The notes below the pieces were generated by a model. The model worked only from the letters and a program-made list of their open reading frames with translations, was not told where the DNA came from and did not search any database. The translations under genes were made by a program, and so were the position numbers. 64,000 nucleotides of DNA from Actinomycetospora corticicola (GTDB taxonomy: Bacteria; Actinomycetota; Actinomycetes; Mycobacteriales; Pseudonocardiaceae): assembly GCF_013409505.1 (NCBI RefSeq), contig NZ_JACCBN010000001.1, positions 1,674,001 to 1,738,000 of the forward strand. Reading direction: 5' to 3'. Position 1 is the stretch's first letter, and the number at the start of each line of letters is the position of its first letter. Below are positions 26,169-33,913 of the stretch, one piece after another.

Positions 26169-27008
26169 GTGCAGATGAGCTGGTTGGAATCCGCCGTCCT
26201 CGGCCTCGTCCAGGGCCTGACGGAGTTCCTGCCCGTCTCGTCCTCGGCCCACCTGCGGTTCACCTCCGCGTTCTTCTTCGGGCACGACGCCGGGTCCGCG
26301 TTCACCGCCGTCTCCCAGCTCGGCACCGAGTTCGCGGTGCTCCTCTACTTCTGGCCGGACATCAAGCGCCTCGTCACGGCGTGGTTCCGCGGCCTGCGCA
26401 ACCGCCACGAGCGGGGCTACGACTACCGGCTCGCCTGGTACGTCGGGCTCGGCTCGCTGCCGATCGGCGTCGCCGGTCTGCTCTTCCAGGACCTCATCGA
26501 CGGCCCGGCGCGCAACCTCGCGCTCAACGCCTCGGTGCTGATCGGCTTCGGCCTCGTCCTCGCGGCGGCCGAGAAGTACGGCCGGCAGCGCCGCGGCGCC
26601 GACCAGCTCACCCTGCGCGACGGGGTGCTCATGGGCCTGGGGCAGATGCTCGCCCTGATCCCCGGGGTGTCCCGGTCGGGCGCGACGACGAGCGCCGGTC
26701 TGTTCCTCGGGCTCGAGCGGGCCGTCGCCGTGCGGTTCTCGTTCCTGCTGGCCCTGCCCGCGGTGTTCGCGTCCGGCATCTACAAGCTCAAGGACATCGG
26801 CGAGCCCGCCCTCCCGGGCCAGGTGACGTCGAGCTGGGGCCAGATCGCGCTCGCCACGGTGATCGCCTTCGGCGTGGGCTACGCGTCGATCGCGTGGCTG
26901 CTGCGCTACGTCGAGAACCACACCATCTACGTGTTCGTCTGGTACCGGGTGCTGCTGGGCCTGGTCGTGCTGCTGGCCGTCCTCGGCGGCGTCGTCCCGG
27001 CCACCTGA
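26169..27008 (+). CDS. uppP: Undecaprenyl-diphosphatase
   Basis: 279-residue membrane enzyme that dephosphorylates undecaprenyl diphosphate to recycle the peptidoglycan lipid carrier; it also confers bacitracin resistance in the family. Signature motifs are [13 protein letters not shown] near residue 20 and [11 protein letters not shown] near residue 165. About eight membrane segments are present and the length is typical. GTG 26169 or ATG 26175 may be used; the -10 position favours GTG. It opens a run of genes conserved in actinobacteria (phosphatase, DUF3090, SCO1664 family). Confidence 0.94.
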   Translation: MQMSWLESAVLGLVQGLTEFLPVSSSAHLRFTSAFFFGHDAGSAFTAVSQLGTEFAVLLYFWPDIKRLVTAWFRGLRNRHERGYDYRLAWYVGLGSLPIGVAGLLFQDLIDGPARNLALNASVLIGFGLVLAAAEKYGRQRRGADQLTLRDGVLMGLGQMLALIPGVSRSGATTSAGLFLGLERAVAVRFSFLLALPAVFASGIYKLKDIGEPALPGQVTSSWGQIALATVIAFGVGYASIAWLLRYVENHTIYVFVWYRVLLGLVVLLAVLGGVVPAT

Positions 27009-27032
27009 TCACCCGGTCCGTCGGCGCAGGAT

Positions 27033-27038
27033 TAGGGT
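27033..27038 (+). promoter_or_regulatory. -10 element for the histidine phosphatase gene
   Basis: TAGGGT, 8 bases before GTG 27047; leaderless start predicted. Confidence 0.45.
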
Positions 27039-27046
27039 GGGCGGAC

Positions 27047-27781
27047 GTGACCACGGTGATCCTGCTCCGCCACGGACGCTCGACCGCGAACGTCTCGGGG
27101 GTCCTGGCCGGACGTTCACCCGGCGTCGGGCTCGACGACACGGGACGCGCCCAGGCCGAGAAGCTCGTCGAGCGGCTCGCGCAGCTGCCGATCGCCGCCG
27201 CCGTCCGCTCGCCGCTGCAGCGCTGCGACGAGACCCTCGGGCCGCTGCTGGCCGCCCGCGACCTCACCGCGGTCGTCGAGGACGACCTCGCGGAGGTCGA
27301 CTACGGCGACTGGACCGGCAAGACGCTCGGCGAGCTCGGCAAGGAGGACCTCTGGAAGGTCGTCCAGGCGCACCCGTCGGCGGCGGTCTTCCCGGGCGGC
27401 GAGGGGCTCGCGGCGGTGCAGCACCGGTCGGTCGCCGCGATCCGGCGCCACGCGGCCCGGATCGCCGAGGAGCACGGCCCGAAGGCCATCTGGGTCGCCT
27501 GCAGCCACGGGGACGTGATCAAGTCGGTGATCGCCGACGCCCTCGGGCTGCACCTGGACTCGTTCCAGCGCATCACGGTCGACCCGTCGTCGATCAGTGT
27601 GATCAGCTACACACCGACGCGGCCCTTCGTGGTGCGCGTCAACGACACCGGCGGCGACCTCGCCTCGCTCGTGCCGAAGCCCGACCCGGAGCCCGGGAGC
27701 GAGGCCGCCGAGGGGGCGGCCGACCGGTCCGCCGACGACTCCGCCGACGCGGTGGTCGGCGGCTCGACCGGCGTAAACTGA
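27047..27781 (+). CDS. Histidine phosphatase family protein (MSMEG_4193-like)
   Basis: 244 residues. The catalytic motif LLRHGRST is near residue 8, SPLQRC supplies the second arginine, E is in LAEVDYGDWTGK, and the second catalytic His is in VACSHGDVIKSV. It belongs to the phosphoglycerate-mutase-like branch named after MSMEG_4193, always found beside DUF3090 in actinobacteria. Substrate unknown. The C-terminal 45 residues are acidic and probably disordered. It lies 38 bases after uppP but has its own -10 box. Confidence 0.87.
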   Translation: MTTVILLRHGRSTANVSGVLAGRSPGVGLDDTGRAQAEKLVERLAQLPIAAAVRSPLQRCDETLGPLLAARDLTAVVEDDLAEVDYGDWTGKTLGELGKEDLWKVVQAHPSAAVFPGGEGLAAVQHRSVAAIRRHAARIAEEHGPKAIWVACSHGDVIKSVIADALGLHLDSFQRITVDPSSISVISYTPTRPFVVRVNDTGGDLASLVPKPDPEPGSEAAEGAADRSADDSADAVVGGSTGVN

Positions 27782-27851
27782 CCCGGCGCATGCCGAGCCG
27801 TCCAGCCGGGAATCCCATCTCGGCCCGATCAGCACGACCAATCGAGGGGCC

Positions 27852-28421
27852 ATGCCCAGGGTGATCCACGTCTTCCGCCAGCCCGACCGGTTCGTCGCCG
27901 GCACGGTCGGCGAGCCGGGCGACCGCTCGTTCTACCTGCAGGCGACCGAGTCGGTCCGCCGCGTGTCGGTGCTGCTGGAGAAGCAGCAGGTGTCCGTGCT
28001 CTCGGAGCGCATCGGCACCCTGCTCGAGGAGGTCTCCCGGCGTTTCGGGGCCGAGGTGCCGCCGACCACGCCGGAGAACGAGGTCGACACCTCGCCGCTC
28101 GAGGTCCCCGTCGAGGAGGAGTTCCGCGTCGGCACGATGGGCCTCGGCTGGGACGCCGAGTCCCGCAGCGTCGTGGTCGAGCTGCTCGCGGTCACCGAGG
28201 AGGAGGTCGACGAGTCGGTGGTGCTCGACGACACCGACGAGGGGCCCGACGCCCTGCGGGTGTTCCTCAGCCCGGAGCGGGCCCGCGCCTTCGCCACCCG
28301 TGCCGAGCGCGTGGTGGGAGCCGGCCGCCGCCTGTGCCCGCTGTGCACCCAGCCGCTGGACGCCGCCGGCCACGTGTGCCCGCGCCAGAACGGCTTCCGA
28401 CGCGTCGCGGCCGAGTCGTGA
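27852..28421 (+). CDS. DUF3090 family protein
   Basis: 189 residues, start MPRVIHVFRQPDRFVAGTVGEPGDRSFYLQ-type. The middle part is acidic. The C-terminus holds a zinc-ribbon-like cluster, CPLCTQPLDAAGHVCPR. The family is actinobacterial and without known function; its fixed neighbours are the phosphatase before it and the SCO1664-family kinase-like gene after it, so the three probably act together. ATG 27852 has a CGAGGGG ribosome-binding site. Confidence 0.85.
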   Translation: MPRVIHVFRQPDRFVAGTVGEPGDRSFYLQATESVRRVSVLLEKQQVSVLSERIGTLLEEVSRRFGAEVPPTTPENEVDTSPLEVPVEEEFRVGTMGLGWDAESRSVVVELLAVTEEEVDESVVLDDTDEGPDALRVFLSPERARAFATRAERVVGAGRRLCPLCTQPLDAAGHVCPRQNGFRRVAAES

Positions 28422-28452
28422 CGGTCCGCACCGGCTCCCGGGGACGGAGCGC

Positions 28453-29283
28453 TTGACCGACACCCAGAGCACGCCGGACCCGGTCGACGTCGACCGCTTC
28501 GAGGACCTGCTGCGGCGGGGGACCCTCGACGTCGAGGGTCGGTTGACCGACGCCTCGAACACGACGCTGTTCTGCGCGGTCACCCTGGACGGCGTCGAGG
28601 AGCACTGCGTCTACAAGCCGGTGCGCGGCGAGCGCCCGCTGTGGGACTTCCCCGACGGCACGCTCGCCGGCCGCGAGGTCGCCACCTACCTGGTCAGCAA
28701 GGCGGCCGGCTTCCACGTCGTGCCGCCGACGGTCCTGCGCGACGGCCCGTTCGGTCCGGGCATGGTCCAGCGGTGGATCGAGACCGACGACGAGCGCGAG
28801 CTGGTCGACGTCATCGAGCCGAAGCTGGTGCAGCCCGGCTGGCGGACCGTGCTGCGGGCCCGCGGCGCCGACGGGGAGCCGGCGCTGCTCGTGCACGCCG
28901 ACGACCCGGGGCTGCGGCGGATGGCCGCGCTCGACGTCGTCGTCAACAACGCCGACCGCAAGGGCGGGCACGTCCTCGCCGGCACCGACGGCCGCACCTA
29001 CGGGGTCGACCACGGCATCTGCCTGCACCAGGAGACCAAGCTGCGCACCGTGCTGTGGGGCTGGGTCGGCGAGCCGCTGGACGACGAGGTCAAGGACGGC
29101 CTGAAGCGGCTGCGCGCGGCGCTCTCGCCCGGCAACGCCGCCGACCTCGCCGAGGAGCTGAACGACCACATCACGCAGCGCGAGATCAAGGCGCTGCGCT
29201 CGCGGACCGACCGGCTGCTGCACGACGACGAGCTGCCCTCGCCCTCCGGCGGGTGGCCGCCGATCCCGTGGCCGGCGTTCTGA
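28453..29283 (+). CDS. SCO1664 family protein, PI3/4-kinase-like fold
   Basis: 276 residues. The segments ALDVVVNNADRKGGHVL and YGVDHGICLH resemble the catalytic loop (D-x-x-x-x-N) and metal-binding DH motif of phosphatidylinositol 3/4-kinases and related atypical kinases; HCVYKPVRGERPLWDFP supplies a candidate ATP-binding lysine. The substrate is unknown. Start TTG 28453 is the only plausible start in frame after the DUF3090 stop and follows ACGGAG. Third member of the conserved phosphatase-DUF3090-SCO1664 set. Confidence 0.82.
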   Translation: MTDTQSTPDPVDVDRFEDLLRRGTLDVEGRLTDASNTTLFCAVTLDGVEEHCVYKPVRGERPLWDFPDGTLAGREVATYLVSKAAGFHVVPPTVLRDGPFGPGMVQRWIETDDERELVDVIEPKLVQPGWRTVLRARGADGEPALLVHADDPGLRRMAALDVVVNNADRKGGHVLAGTDGRTYGVDHGICLHQETKLRTVLWGWVGEPLDDEVKDGLKRLRAALSPGNAADLAEELNDHITQREIKALRSRTDRLLHDDELPSPSGGWPPIPWPAF

Positions 29284-29284
29284 C

Positions 29285-30220
29285 GTGACCGCCCCGGACT
29301 TCCGCCACCGGCTGAGCTCGGAGCCGCTCGGCCCGTGGGGGGCGCTGCGGCTGTGGTGGACCTACCCGGACGACGCCGACGCGCGGCGGGACGCGGCCCG
29401 CATCCCGGTGACGCCAGGGGCGGAGCTGCCCGACCCGGCGTCGGGACGGCTCGGCGTGACCTGGCTGGGGCACGCGTCCGCGCTGCTCTGGGTCGACGGG
29501 GTGACGGTGCTCGTCGACCCGGTCCTCTCGCCGGGCATCCCGGGGGCGGCGAAGCGCCTGACCCCGCCCGGTCGGACGGTCGCGGAGCTGCCGCGGATCG
29601 ACGCGGTGCTGATCAGCCACGACCACTACGACCACCTCGACGTCCGCACCCTCGGCGCCCTCCCGCGGTCGACGCGCATCCTCGCGGGGCTGAACTCCGC
29701 CGCCTTCTTCCGGGCCCGCGGGTTCACCGACGTCGTCGAGCTGGACTGGTGGGAGTCGGTCGGCGTCGCGGGGCTCTCCGGCGAGGTGCGGATCGAGTTC
29801 GTCCCGGCCCGGCACTGGTCGCGGCGCACGGTGACCGACTACTGCCACCGGCTCTGGGGCGGCTGGGTGGTCACCGCGCCCGACGGCCGCGCGGTCCACC
29901 ACGCCGGCGACAGCGCGGCCGGGCCGCACGTCGCCCGGATCGCCGCCCGGCACCGCCGGATCGAGATCGCGGCGCTGCCGGTCGGTGCCTACGCGCCGCG
30001 GGAGCTGCTGCGCACGGTGCACATGGATCCCGCCGAGGCGGTGAAGGTGGCCGAGACGTTGGGCGTGCGCCGGGTGGTCCCGGTCCACTGGGGCACCTTC
30101 GTGCTCTCCGGCGAGCCGGTGCTCGAGCCGATCGAGGCGACCCGCCGGGCCTGGGCCCGCGCCGGCCGTGACCGGGACGACCTCTGGGACCTCCCGATCG
30201 GCGGGTCCCGCACGCTGTGA
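29285..30220 (+). CDS. MBL-fold metallohydrolase (NAPE-PLD/UlaG-like)
   Basis: 311 residues. The metal motif SHDHYDHLD (HxHxDH) is near residue 118, with further ligands in PARHWSRR, HHAGDSA and PVHWGTF. The N-terminal WLGHASALLWVDGVTVLVDPVLS strand pattern matches the beta-lactamase-like fold seen in N-acyl-phosphatidylethanolamine phospholipase D relatives. Probable phosphodiesterase or lactonase; substrate unknown. GTG 29285 starts one base after the previous stop, and its TGA overlaps the MFS start by 4 bases. Confidence 0.85.
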   Translation: MTAPDFRHRLSSEPLGPWGALRLWWTYPDDADARRDAARIPVTPGAELPDPASGRLGVTWLGHASALLWVDGVTVLVDPVLSPGIPGAAKRLTPPGRTVAELPRIDAVLISHDHYDHLDVRTLGALPRSTRILAGLNSAAFFRARGFTDVVELDWWESVGVAGLSGEVRIEFVPARHWSRRTVTDYCHRLWGGWVVTAPDGRAVHHAGDSAAGPHVARIAARHRRIEIAALPVGAYAPRELLRTVHMDPAEAVKVAETLGVRRVVPVHWGTFVLSGEPVLEPIEATRRAWARAGRDRDDLWDLPIGGSRTL

Positions 30221-31455
30221 GACTGCTCGTCTGGGGCACGGCGGTCCTCGCGTACGTCTGCTCGGTGACCGGCCGCTCCGCGCTCGCCGCGACCGGACCC
30301 GTCGCGGCGGCCCGGTTCGACGTCTCCGCGGGCGTGCTGTCCCTGCTCGCCGTGCTCTCGCTCGCCGTCTACGCCGTGCTGCAGATCCCCGCCGGGATGC
30401 TCGTCGACCGCTTCGGCCCGCGCCGCCTCATCGCGGGCGGCGCCGTGCTCGTGGCCGTCGGGCAGGTGCTGCTGGCGGTGGCGCCGTCGTTCCCGGTCGC
30501 GGTGGTCGGGCGGGTGCTCGCGGGCGCCGGCGACGCCGTCATGTTCGTCAGCGTCCTGCGGCTCGTCCCGACGTGGTTCGCACCACGACGCGTCCCGGTC
30601 GTCAACCAGCTCTCCGGCATCCTCGGCCAGTTCGGGCAGGCGGTGTCGGCCATCCCGCTCGCCGGTCTGGTGGTCTCCTCGGGCTGGACCGCCGCGTACC
30701 TCGTCGCGGCCGGCGCCACGGGGCTGGTCGCGGTCGCCGCGGCGCTGGTCGTCCGGCCCGGCCCGCTCGGGGTGGTGGCGGCGACCGAGCACGGCCGCAT
30801 GCGCGAGGTCGTCGCGAGCCCGGGCGCCCGGCTCGGCTTCTGGTGCCACTTCGCCTCGCCGTTCTCGGCGAACGTATTCGGCCTGCTCTGGGGCTTCCCC
30901 TTCCTGACGGCGGGGGAGGGCGTCCCGGTCGGTCCGGCACGGCTGCTGACCAGCGGCGTCGTGCTGGTGACCATCCTCTTCGGCCCGCTGTTCGGGCTGC
31001 TCTCCGGCCGGTTCCCGCACCGCCGCGTCACGCTGATCACCGCGTCGGTGCTGGGGCAGGCGGTGGCCTGGTGCGTGGTGCTCGCCTGGCCGGGGACGGT
31101 GCCGCTGTGGCTGCTCGTGGTGCTGGTGGTGATCGTCGCGAGCGGGGGATCGGCCTCGCTCGTGGCCTTCGACGTCGCCCGGTCCGCGGTGCCCCCGGGG
31201 TCCATCGGCCGCGCGTCGGGGATGACGAACGTGGGCGGGTTCGTGTCCTCACTGCTCGTCGTGGCGCTGGTCGGCGTCCTGCTCGACCTGCAGGGTGCGG
31301 GCTCCCCGGACGCGTGGGACGCCGACGTCTTCCGCGTCGCCATGGCCGTGCACGTCCCGGTCCTGCTGATCGGGCTGGCCGGCATGTGGTTCTCCCGCCG
31401 TGCGCTCACCGTTCCCGACGACGGGTCGCGGCTGCCGGTGGCTGCCTCGCGCTGA
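30217..31455 (+). CDS. MFS transporter
   Basis: 412 residues, 12 predicted membrane segments. The loop after segment 2 is GMLVDRFGPRRLI and the related one in the second half GLLSGRFPHRRVT. The sugar- and nitrate-type signatures are absent, so the substrate is unknown. It is translationally coupled to the MBL hydrolase (GTGA overlap), suggesting that the hydrolase product or substrate is transported. A copy of the dispersed 15-mer (31412-31426) encodes TVPDDGS in its last 15 codons. Confidence 0.83.
   Translation: MRLLVWGTAVLAYVCSVTGRSALAATGPVAAARFDVSAGVLSLLAVLSLAVYAVLQIPAGMLVDRFGPRRLIAGGAVLVAVGQVLLAVAPSFPVAVVGRVLAGAGDAVMFVSVLRLVPTWFAPRRVPVVNQLSGILGQFGQAVSAIPLAGLVVSSGWTAAYLVAAGATGLVAVAAALVVRPGPLGVVAATEHGRMREVVASPGARLGFWCHFASPFSANVFGLLWGFPFLTAGEGVPVGPARLLTSGVVLVTILFGPLFGLLSGRFPHRRVTLITASVLGQAVAWCVVLAWPGTVPLWLLVVLVVIVASGGSASLVAFDVARSAVPPGSIGRASGMTNVGGFVSSLLVVALVGVLLDLQGAGSPDAWDADVFRVAMAVHVPVLLIGLAGMWFSRRALTVPDDGSRLPVAASR
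31412..31426 (+). repeat. Dispersed 15-mer TTCCCGACGACGGGT, exact
   Basis: In the last 15 codons of the MFS gene on the sense strand, read as VPDDG. Confidence 0.65.
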
Positions 31456-31568
31456 GGCGCTCCGGGCGCCCGTGTCGTTCGGTGTCGCCGGTCGTCCTGG
31501 CTCATGTCAGCGGTGGCACACGGCGCGCACCGGACGTCAGCCGCGCGCCACGCTCGCCGGAGCCGCCT

Positions 31569-31649
31569 GACCATGATCACGTCGAGTGGACGCACATGGC
31601 TGTTCCGAAGATCGACATCAGCCATGACGGTCCACTCGACGTGATCATG
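31569..31649 (+). repeat. 81-base palindromic repeat, copy A
   Basis: Outer arms CATGATCACGTCGAGTGGA (31572-31590) and its perfect complement (31631-31649) enclose a 40-base centre containing CTGTTCCGAAGATCGACATC. Copy B at 33726-33806 is in the opposite orientation; the two differ at about 8 of 81 positions. No open frame of note. Together the copies bracket the sortase gene trio. Confidence 0.85.
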
Positions 31650-31656
31650 CTCGGGC

Positions 31657-31710
31657 GAGACGTCACCCATCGGGCTCCGGCTGCCCCGGGAGCCCGATGC
31701 GTGACGTCTC
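31657..31710. terminator. Bidirectional terminator hairpin
   Basis: 22-base arms (31657-31678 and 31689-31710) with one mismatch around a 10-base loop; arms begin GAGACGTCAC. It sits between the convergent MFS gene and the excalibur gene, 10 bases past the latter's stop. Confidence 0.75.
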
Positions 31711-31719
31711 AGCAGGCCG

Positions 31720-32139
31720 TCAGGCCCGTGCGCGGACCCGGCGCGCGCCGACCATCCCGGCCGCCGCGGCGAGGAGCCCGCCACCGAGCCACCAGGCCGC
31801 GCCGTTCTCGGTGCTGCCGTCGCCGGTCTCCGCCCCGCCCTCCGGCACGACCGTCACCTGGTCCGGCCGGGTGTAGTCGGACGTGGAGACCGACTCGTCC
31901 TGCCCGGTGTCGCCCGAATCGACCGCACCGTCGGAGCCGTCCCGCTCGCAGGCGACGCCGTCCTTGTCCCGGTCGAGGGCCGGCCGGTACCCGGGCGCAC
32001 CGAGAGGAATGTTGAAGACGCCGATGGCGGCCGCCTCCTTGCAGCTCGAGAACGTCTGGGCGGAGGCCGAGCCCGCGAGCCCGACCGGGGCCAGCACGAG
32101 GACCGCCGACACGGCGACGGCGGATGCGAGGCGCTTCAT
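31720..32139 (-). CDS. Excalibur-domain secreted protein with sortase-type sorting signal
   Basis: 139 residues. A signal peptide (about 1-28, ending GSASAQ) is followed by an excalibur calcium-binding domain: SSCKEAAAIG then DRDKDGVACE, the DxDxDGxxCE motif with two cysteines. An acidic linker leads to the C-terminal module VVPEGGAETGDGST, a hydrophobic helix and a basic end (RRVRARA). That layout is a cell-wall sorting signal, although LPXTG is absent. ATG 32139 follows AAGGAG. The sortase gene ends 11 bases upstream, so enzyme and substrate are probably co-transcribed. Confidence 0.85.
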   Translation of the reverse strand: MKRLASAVAVSAVLVLAPVGLAGSASAQTFSSCKEAAAIGVFNIPLGAPGYRPALDRDKDGVACERDGSDGAVDSGDTGQDESVSTSDYTRPDQVTVVPEGGAETGDGSTENGAAWWLGGGLLAAAAGMVGARRVRARA

Positions 32140-32150
32140 GGGTGTCTCCT

Positions 32151-32801
32151 TCATGAGGTGGGTGACCAGCCGTCGTAGGCGGCGAAGACGATCACGTTGT
32201 CGTCGTAGCGGTGGGCGCTGCGGTCGAGGGCCCCGCCGCAGGTGATGAGCCGGAGCTGGGCGTCGCGGGTGTCGCCGTAGACCGCCGTCGTCGGGAAGGC
32301 GTCCTTGTCGGACTGGACGACGGTGGTGACGGTGAAGAACGCCGTCCGCCCGTCCCGCCGGGCGACGGCGATCCGGTCGCCCTCCTCGACGTCGTCGAGG
32401 TCGGCGAACACGCCCGCGCGTCCGTCGCCGTTGACGTGCCCGACGACCACGGCCGGCCCGAGCTCGCCCGGCGTGGGACCGAGCCGGTACCAGCCGGCCT
32501 GCTCGGGGGTGTGGACCGAGGGCACCTCGATCCGCTTCTGCGCGTCGACGCCCACGGGCTGGAGCGTCGAGCACGCGTCGATCGATCCGACCGTCACGGA
32601 GACGGGGTCGGACGTCGGCAGGGGAGTGCGGTCGAGGTGGACCGGTGCCCCGACCGGCGCGCACCGCGGCGGTGCCGGCGGCACGGACACCAGCGCCGCG
32701 AGGGCGAGGAGCAGGGCCGCCACCACGGCGAGGACGAGCGTGGCTCGGGGCGGAGGAGTGCGCGCGAGGTCGTCGACCAGCCGTGTACTGACGATCGTCA
32801 T
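32151..32801 (-). CDS. Class F sortase
   Basis: 216 residues. A short cytoplasmic N-terminus is followed by one membrane anchor (about 22-42) and an extracytoplasmic catalytic domain. The likely triad is H122 (VVGHVNG), C188 (LITCGG) and R198 (HRYDDNV). The LxTC and DNVIVFA context marks the class F family of actinobacteria. It cleaves sorting signals and links proteins to the cell wall. Its genes on both sides encode candidate substrates sharing GGAETGDGST. ATG 32801 follows GGGAGA. Confidence 0.9.
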   Translation of the reverse strand: MTIVSTRLVDDLARTPPPRATLVLAVVAALLLALAALVSVPPAPPRCAPVGAPVHLDRTPLPTSDPVSVTVGSIDACSTLQPVGVDAQKRIEVPSVHTPEQAGWYRLGPTPGELGPAVVVGHVNGDGRAGVFADLDDVEEGDRIAVARRDGRTAFFTVTTVVQSDKDAFPTTAVYGDTRDAQLRLITCGGALDRSAHRYDDNVIVFAAYDGWSPTS

Positions 32802-32860
32802 GAGGTCTCCCGGGGCGGGCGGGAGGCCGCCCCGTGTTCCGGGGCGACCTCCCACGGCGA

Positions 32861-33568
32861 TCAGAGGCGGGACGTCGCGCGGCGGATCCACACGGCCAGA
32901 CCCCCCAGGAGCGCCAGCACCGCGCCGCCTCCGAGCGTCATGCCGACCGCATCCCCGGTGCTGCCGTCACCGGTCTCCGCCCCACCGTCGGGAACGACGC
33001 TGACCTGGGCCTTCTTGTCGATCTCGTCGACCCGGCCGTCGCCGTCGTCGTCGATGCCGTCGACCTTCTCGGGTTCGCCGTCGCCGTCCTCGTCGCTGTA
33101 GCCGGACCCGGGATTCAGCGCGCCCGAGCAGTCCTGCTGAGCCGGAAGCGAGGACCGACCGGCAGAGAAGGATTCGGGCGACGACGGAATGCCGCCGCCG
33201 GCCTCGCCGGTGTCGGCATCCGGGTCGTCGGCGTCTCCGGTCCCGTCGCCGTCTGCGTCGCCGGTCTCGTCGTCACCCCCGTTGCCGTCCTCAGCGCCGT
33301 CCTCAGCGCCGTCGTCGGCGCCCTCGTCGGAGTCCTCGTCGGAGCTACCTGTGTCGCCTCCGTCCTCGCTCCCGGTGTCGTCGCCTCCGCCACCGACCTC
33401 CTCTCCCGTGTCCTCGTCGATCGGCTTCGCGCCGCCGTCACTGTCGGTCTCGCAATTGGCAGCCTGATAGGCCAACGCCGGCGCGGCGCTGAACGTCGAC
33501 GCCGAACTCACCCCCGGCATCACCATCAGCGCAACCACGGCTCCAGCAGCCATCATGGTCTTCTTCAT
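32861..33568 (-). CDS. Acidic cell-wall protein with Ca-binding-like repeats and sorting signal
   Basis: 235 residues. The signal peptide (about 1-24) is followed by a very acidic, low-complexity Asp/Glu/Gly/Ser region (about 40-120) and then YSDEDGDGEPEKVDGIDDD with further DGDGRVDE, resembling thrombospondin type 3 or EF-hand calcium loops (DxDxDG). The C-terminus repeats the neighbour's module: QVSVVPDGGAETGDGST, a hydrophobic helix and WIRRATSRL. Two cysteines (NCETD and QDCSG) may form a disulfide. It is probably a wall-anchored calcium-binding stalk. ATG 33568 follows a run of G. Ends 59 bases before the sortase start. Confidence 0.82.
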   Translation of the reverse strand: MKKTMMAAGAVVALMVMPGVSSASTFSAAPALAYQAANCETDSDGGAKPIDEDTGEEVGGGGDDTGSEDGGDTGSSDEDSDEGADDGAEDGAEDGNGGDDETGDADGDGTGDADDPDADTGEAGGGIPSSPESFSAGRSSLPAQQDCSGALNPGSGYSDEDGDGEPEKVDGIDDDGDGRVDEIDKKAQVSVVPDGGAETGDGSTGDAVGMTLGGGAVLALLGGLAVWIRRATSRL

Positions 33569-33593
33569 CTCGAGCCCCCCGACTCGGTCGAAA

Positions 33594-33617
33594 CCGACGA
33601 ACCGGCCAGTTCGTCGG
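33594..33617. promoter_or_regulatory. Inverted repeat before the surface-protein gene
   Basis: CCGACGAAC (33594-33602) and GTTCGTCGG (33609-33617) around six bases, 26-49 bases before ATG 33568. A dimeric regulator site is likely. Its half-site is similar to the ACGAACGG half-site of the operators at 4707-4756. Confidence 0.5.
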
Positions 33618-33725
33618 AGGTGCGGGAGTCAACTCGTGTGGGTGTCGAGAGTCGGGGACATCCACCGTCGGCACGCCGCACCCGATCGGGCGGACCCGGA
33701 ACTGGGAAAGTGGACTCGCCAACAC

Positions 33726-33806
33726 CAAGATCACGTCGACTGGACCGCCAGAGCTGATGTCGATCTTCGGAACAGCCATGGGCGTCCACCGGACGTGATC
33801 ATGGTC
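33726..33806 (-). repeat. 81-base palindromic repeat, copy B (inverted)
   Basis: Reverse complement of copy A (31569-31649) with about 8 differences. Its outer arms are less perfect than those of A, while the 28-base centre around CTGTTCCGAAGATCGACATC is identical. Confidence 0.85.
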
Positions 33807-33834
33807 CGGCGGCCGGACCACCTCGCGCGCGCCG

Positions 33835-33849
33835 ACCCGCCGTCGGGAC
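33835..33849 (-). repeat. Dispersed 15-mer, one mismatch
   Basis: ACCCGCCGTCGGGAC, reverse-strand form differing in the last base; intergenic, 28 bases past repeat copy B. Confidence 0.5.
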
Positions 33850-33900
33850 GAGCCAGGAGGGTGGGACCCGCTGAGCCAGGCAGAGGAGCGGATGCCGTCG

Positions 33901-33906
33901 TAGCGT
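33901..33906 (+). promoter_or_regulatory. -10 element for the MoxR-like gene
   Basis: TAGCGT, 7 bases before GTG 33914. It overlaps the earlier in-frame GTG at 33905, so a leaderless start at 33914 is favoured. Confidence 0.5.
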
Positions 33907-33913
33907 GGTGGAG

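Larger units (their letters stand above)
33569..33913. other. 345-base intergenic region
   Basis: It holds the divergent control regions of the surface-protein and MoxR-like genes, an inverted repeat at 33594-33617, repeat copy B at 33726-33806, a near-copy of the 15-mer at 33835-33849 and a TAGCGT box at 33901-33906. I see no credible gene in it. Confidence 0.7.

Noticed and set aside
33189-33467. Ser/Pro/Val-rich plus-strand frame with tandem-like repeats
   Set aside because: It is the complement of the acidic low-complexity region of the surface-protein gene; the GCCGTCCTC repeats reflect Asp/Glu/Gly codons.
31569-33806. Insertion sequence with transposase between the inverted repeats
   Set aside because: The three genes inside encode a sortase and two wall proteins; no transposase motif is present and no target-site duplication could be confirmed.
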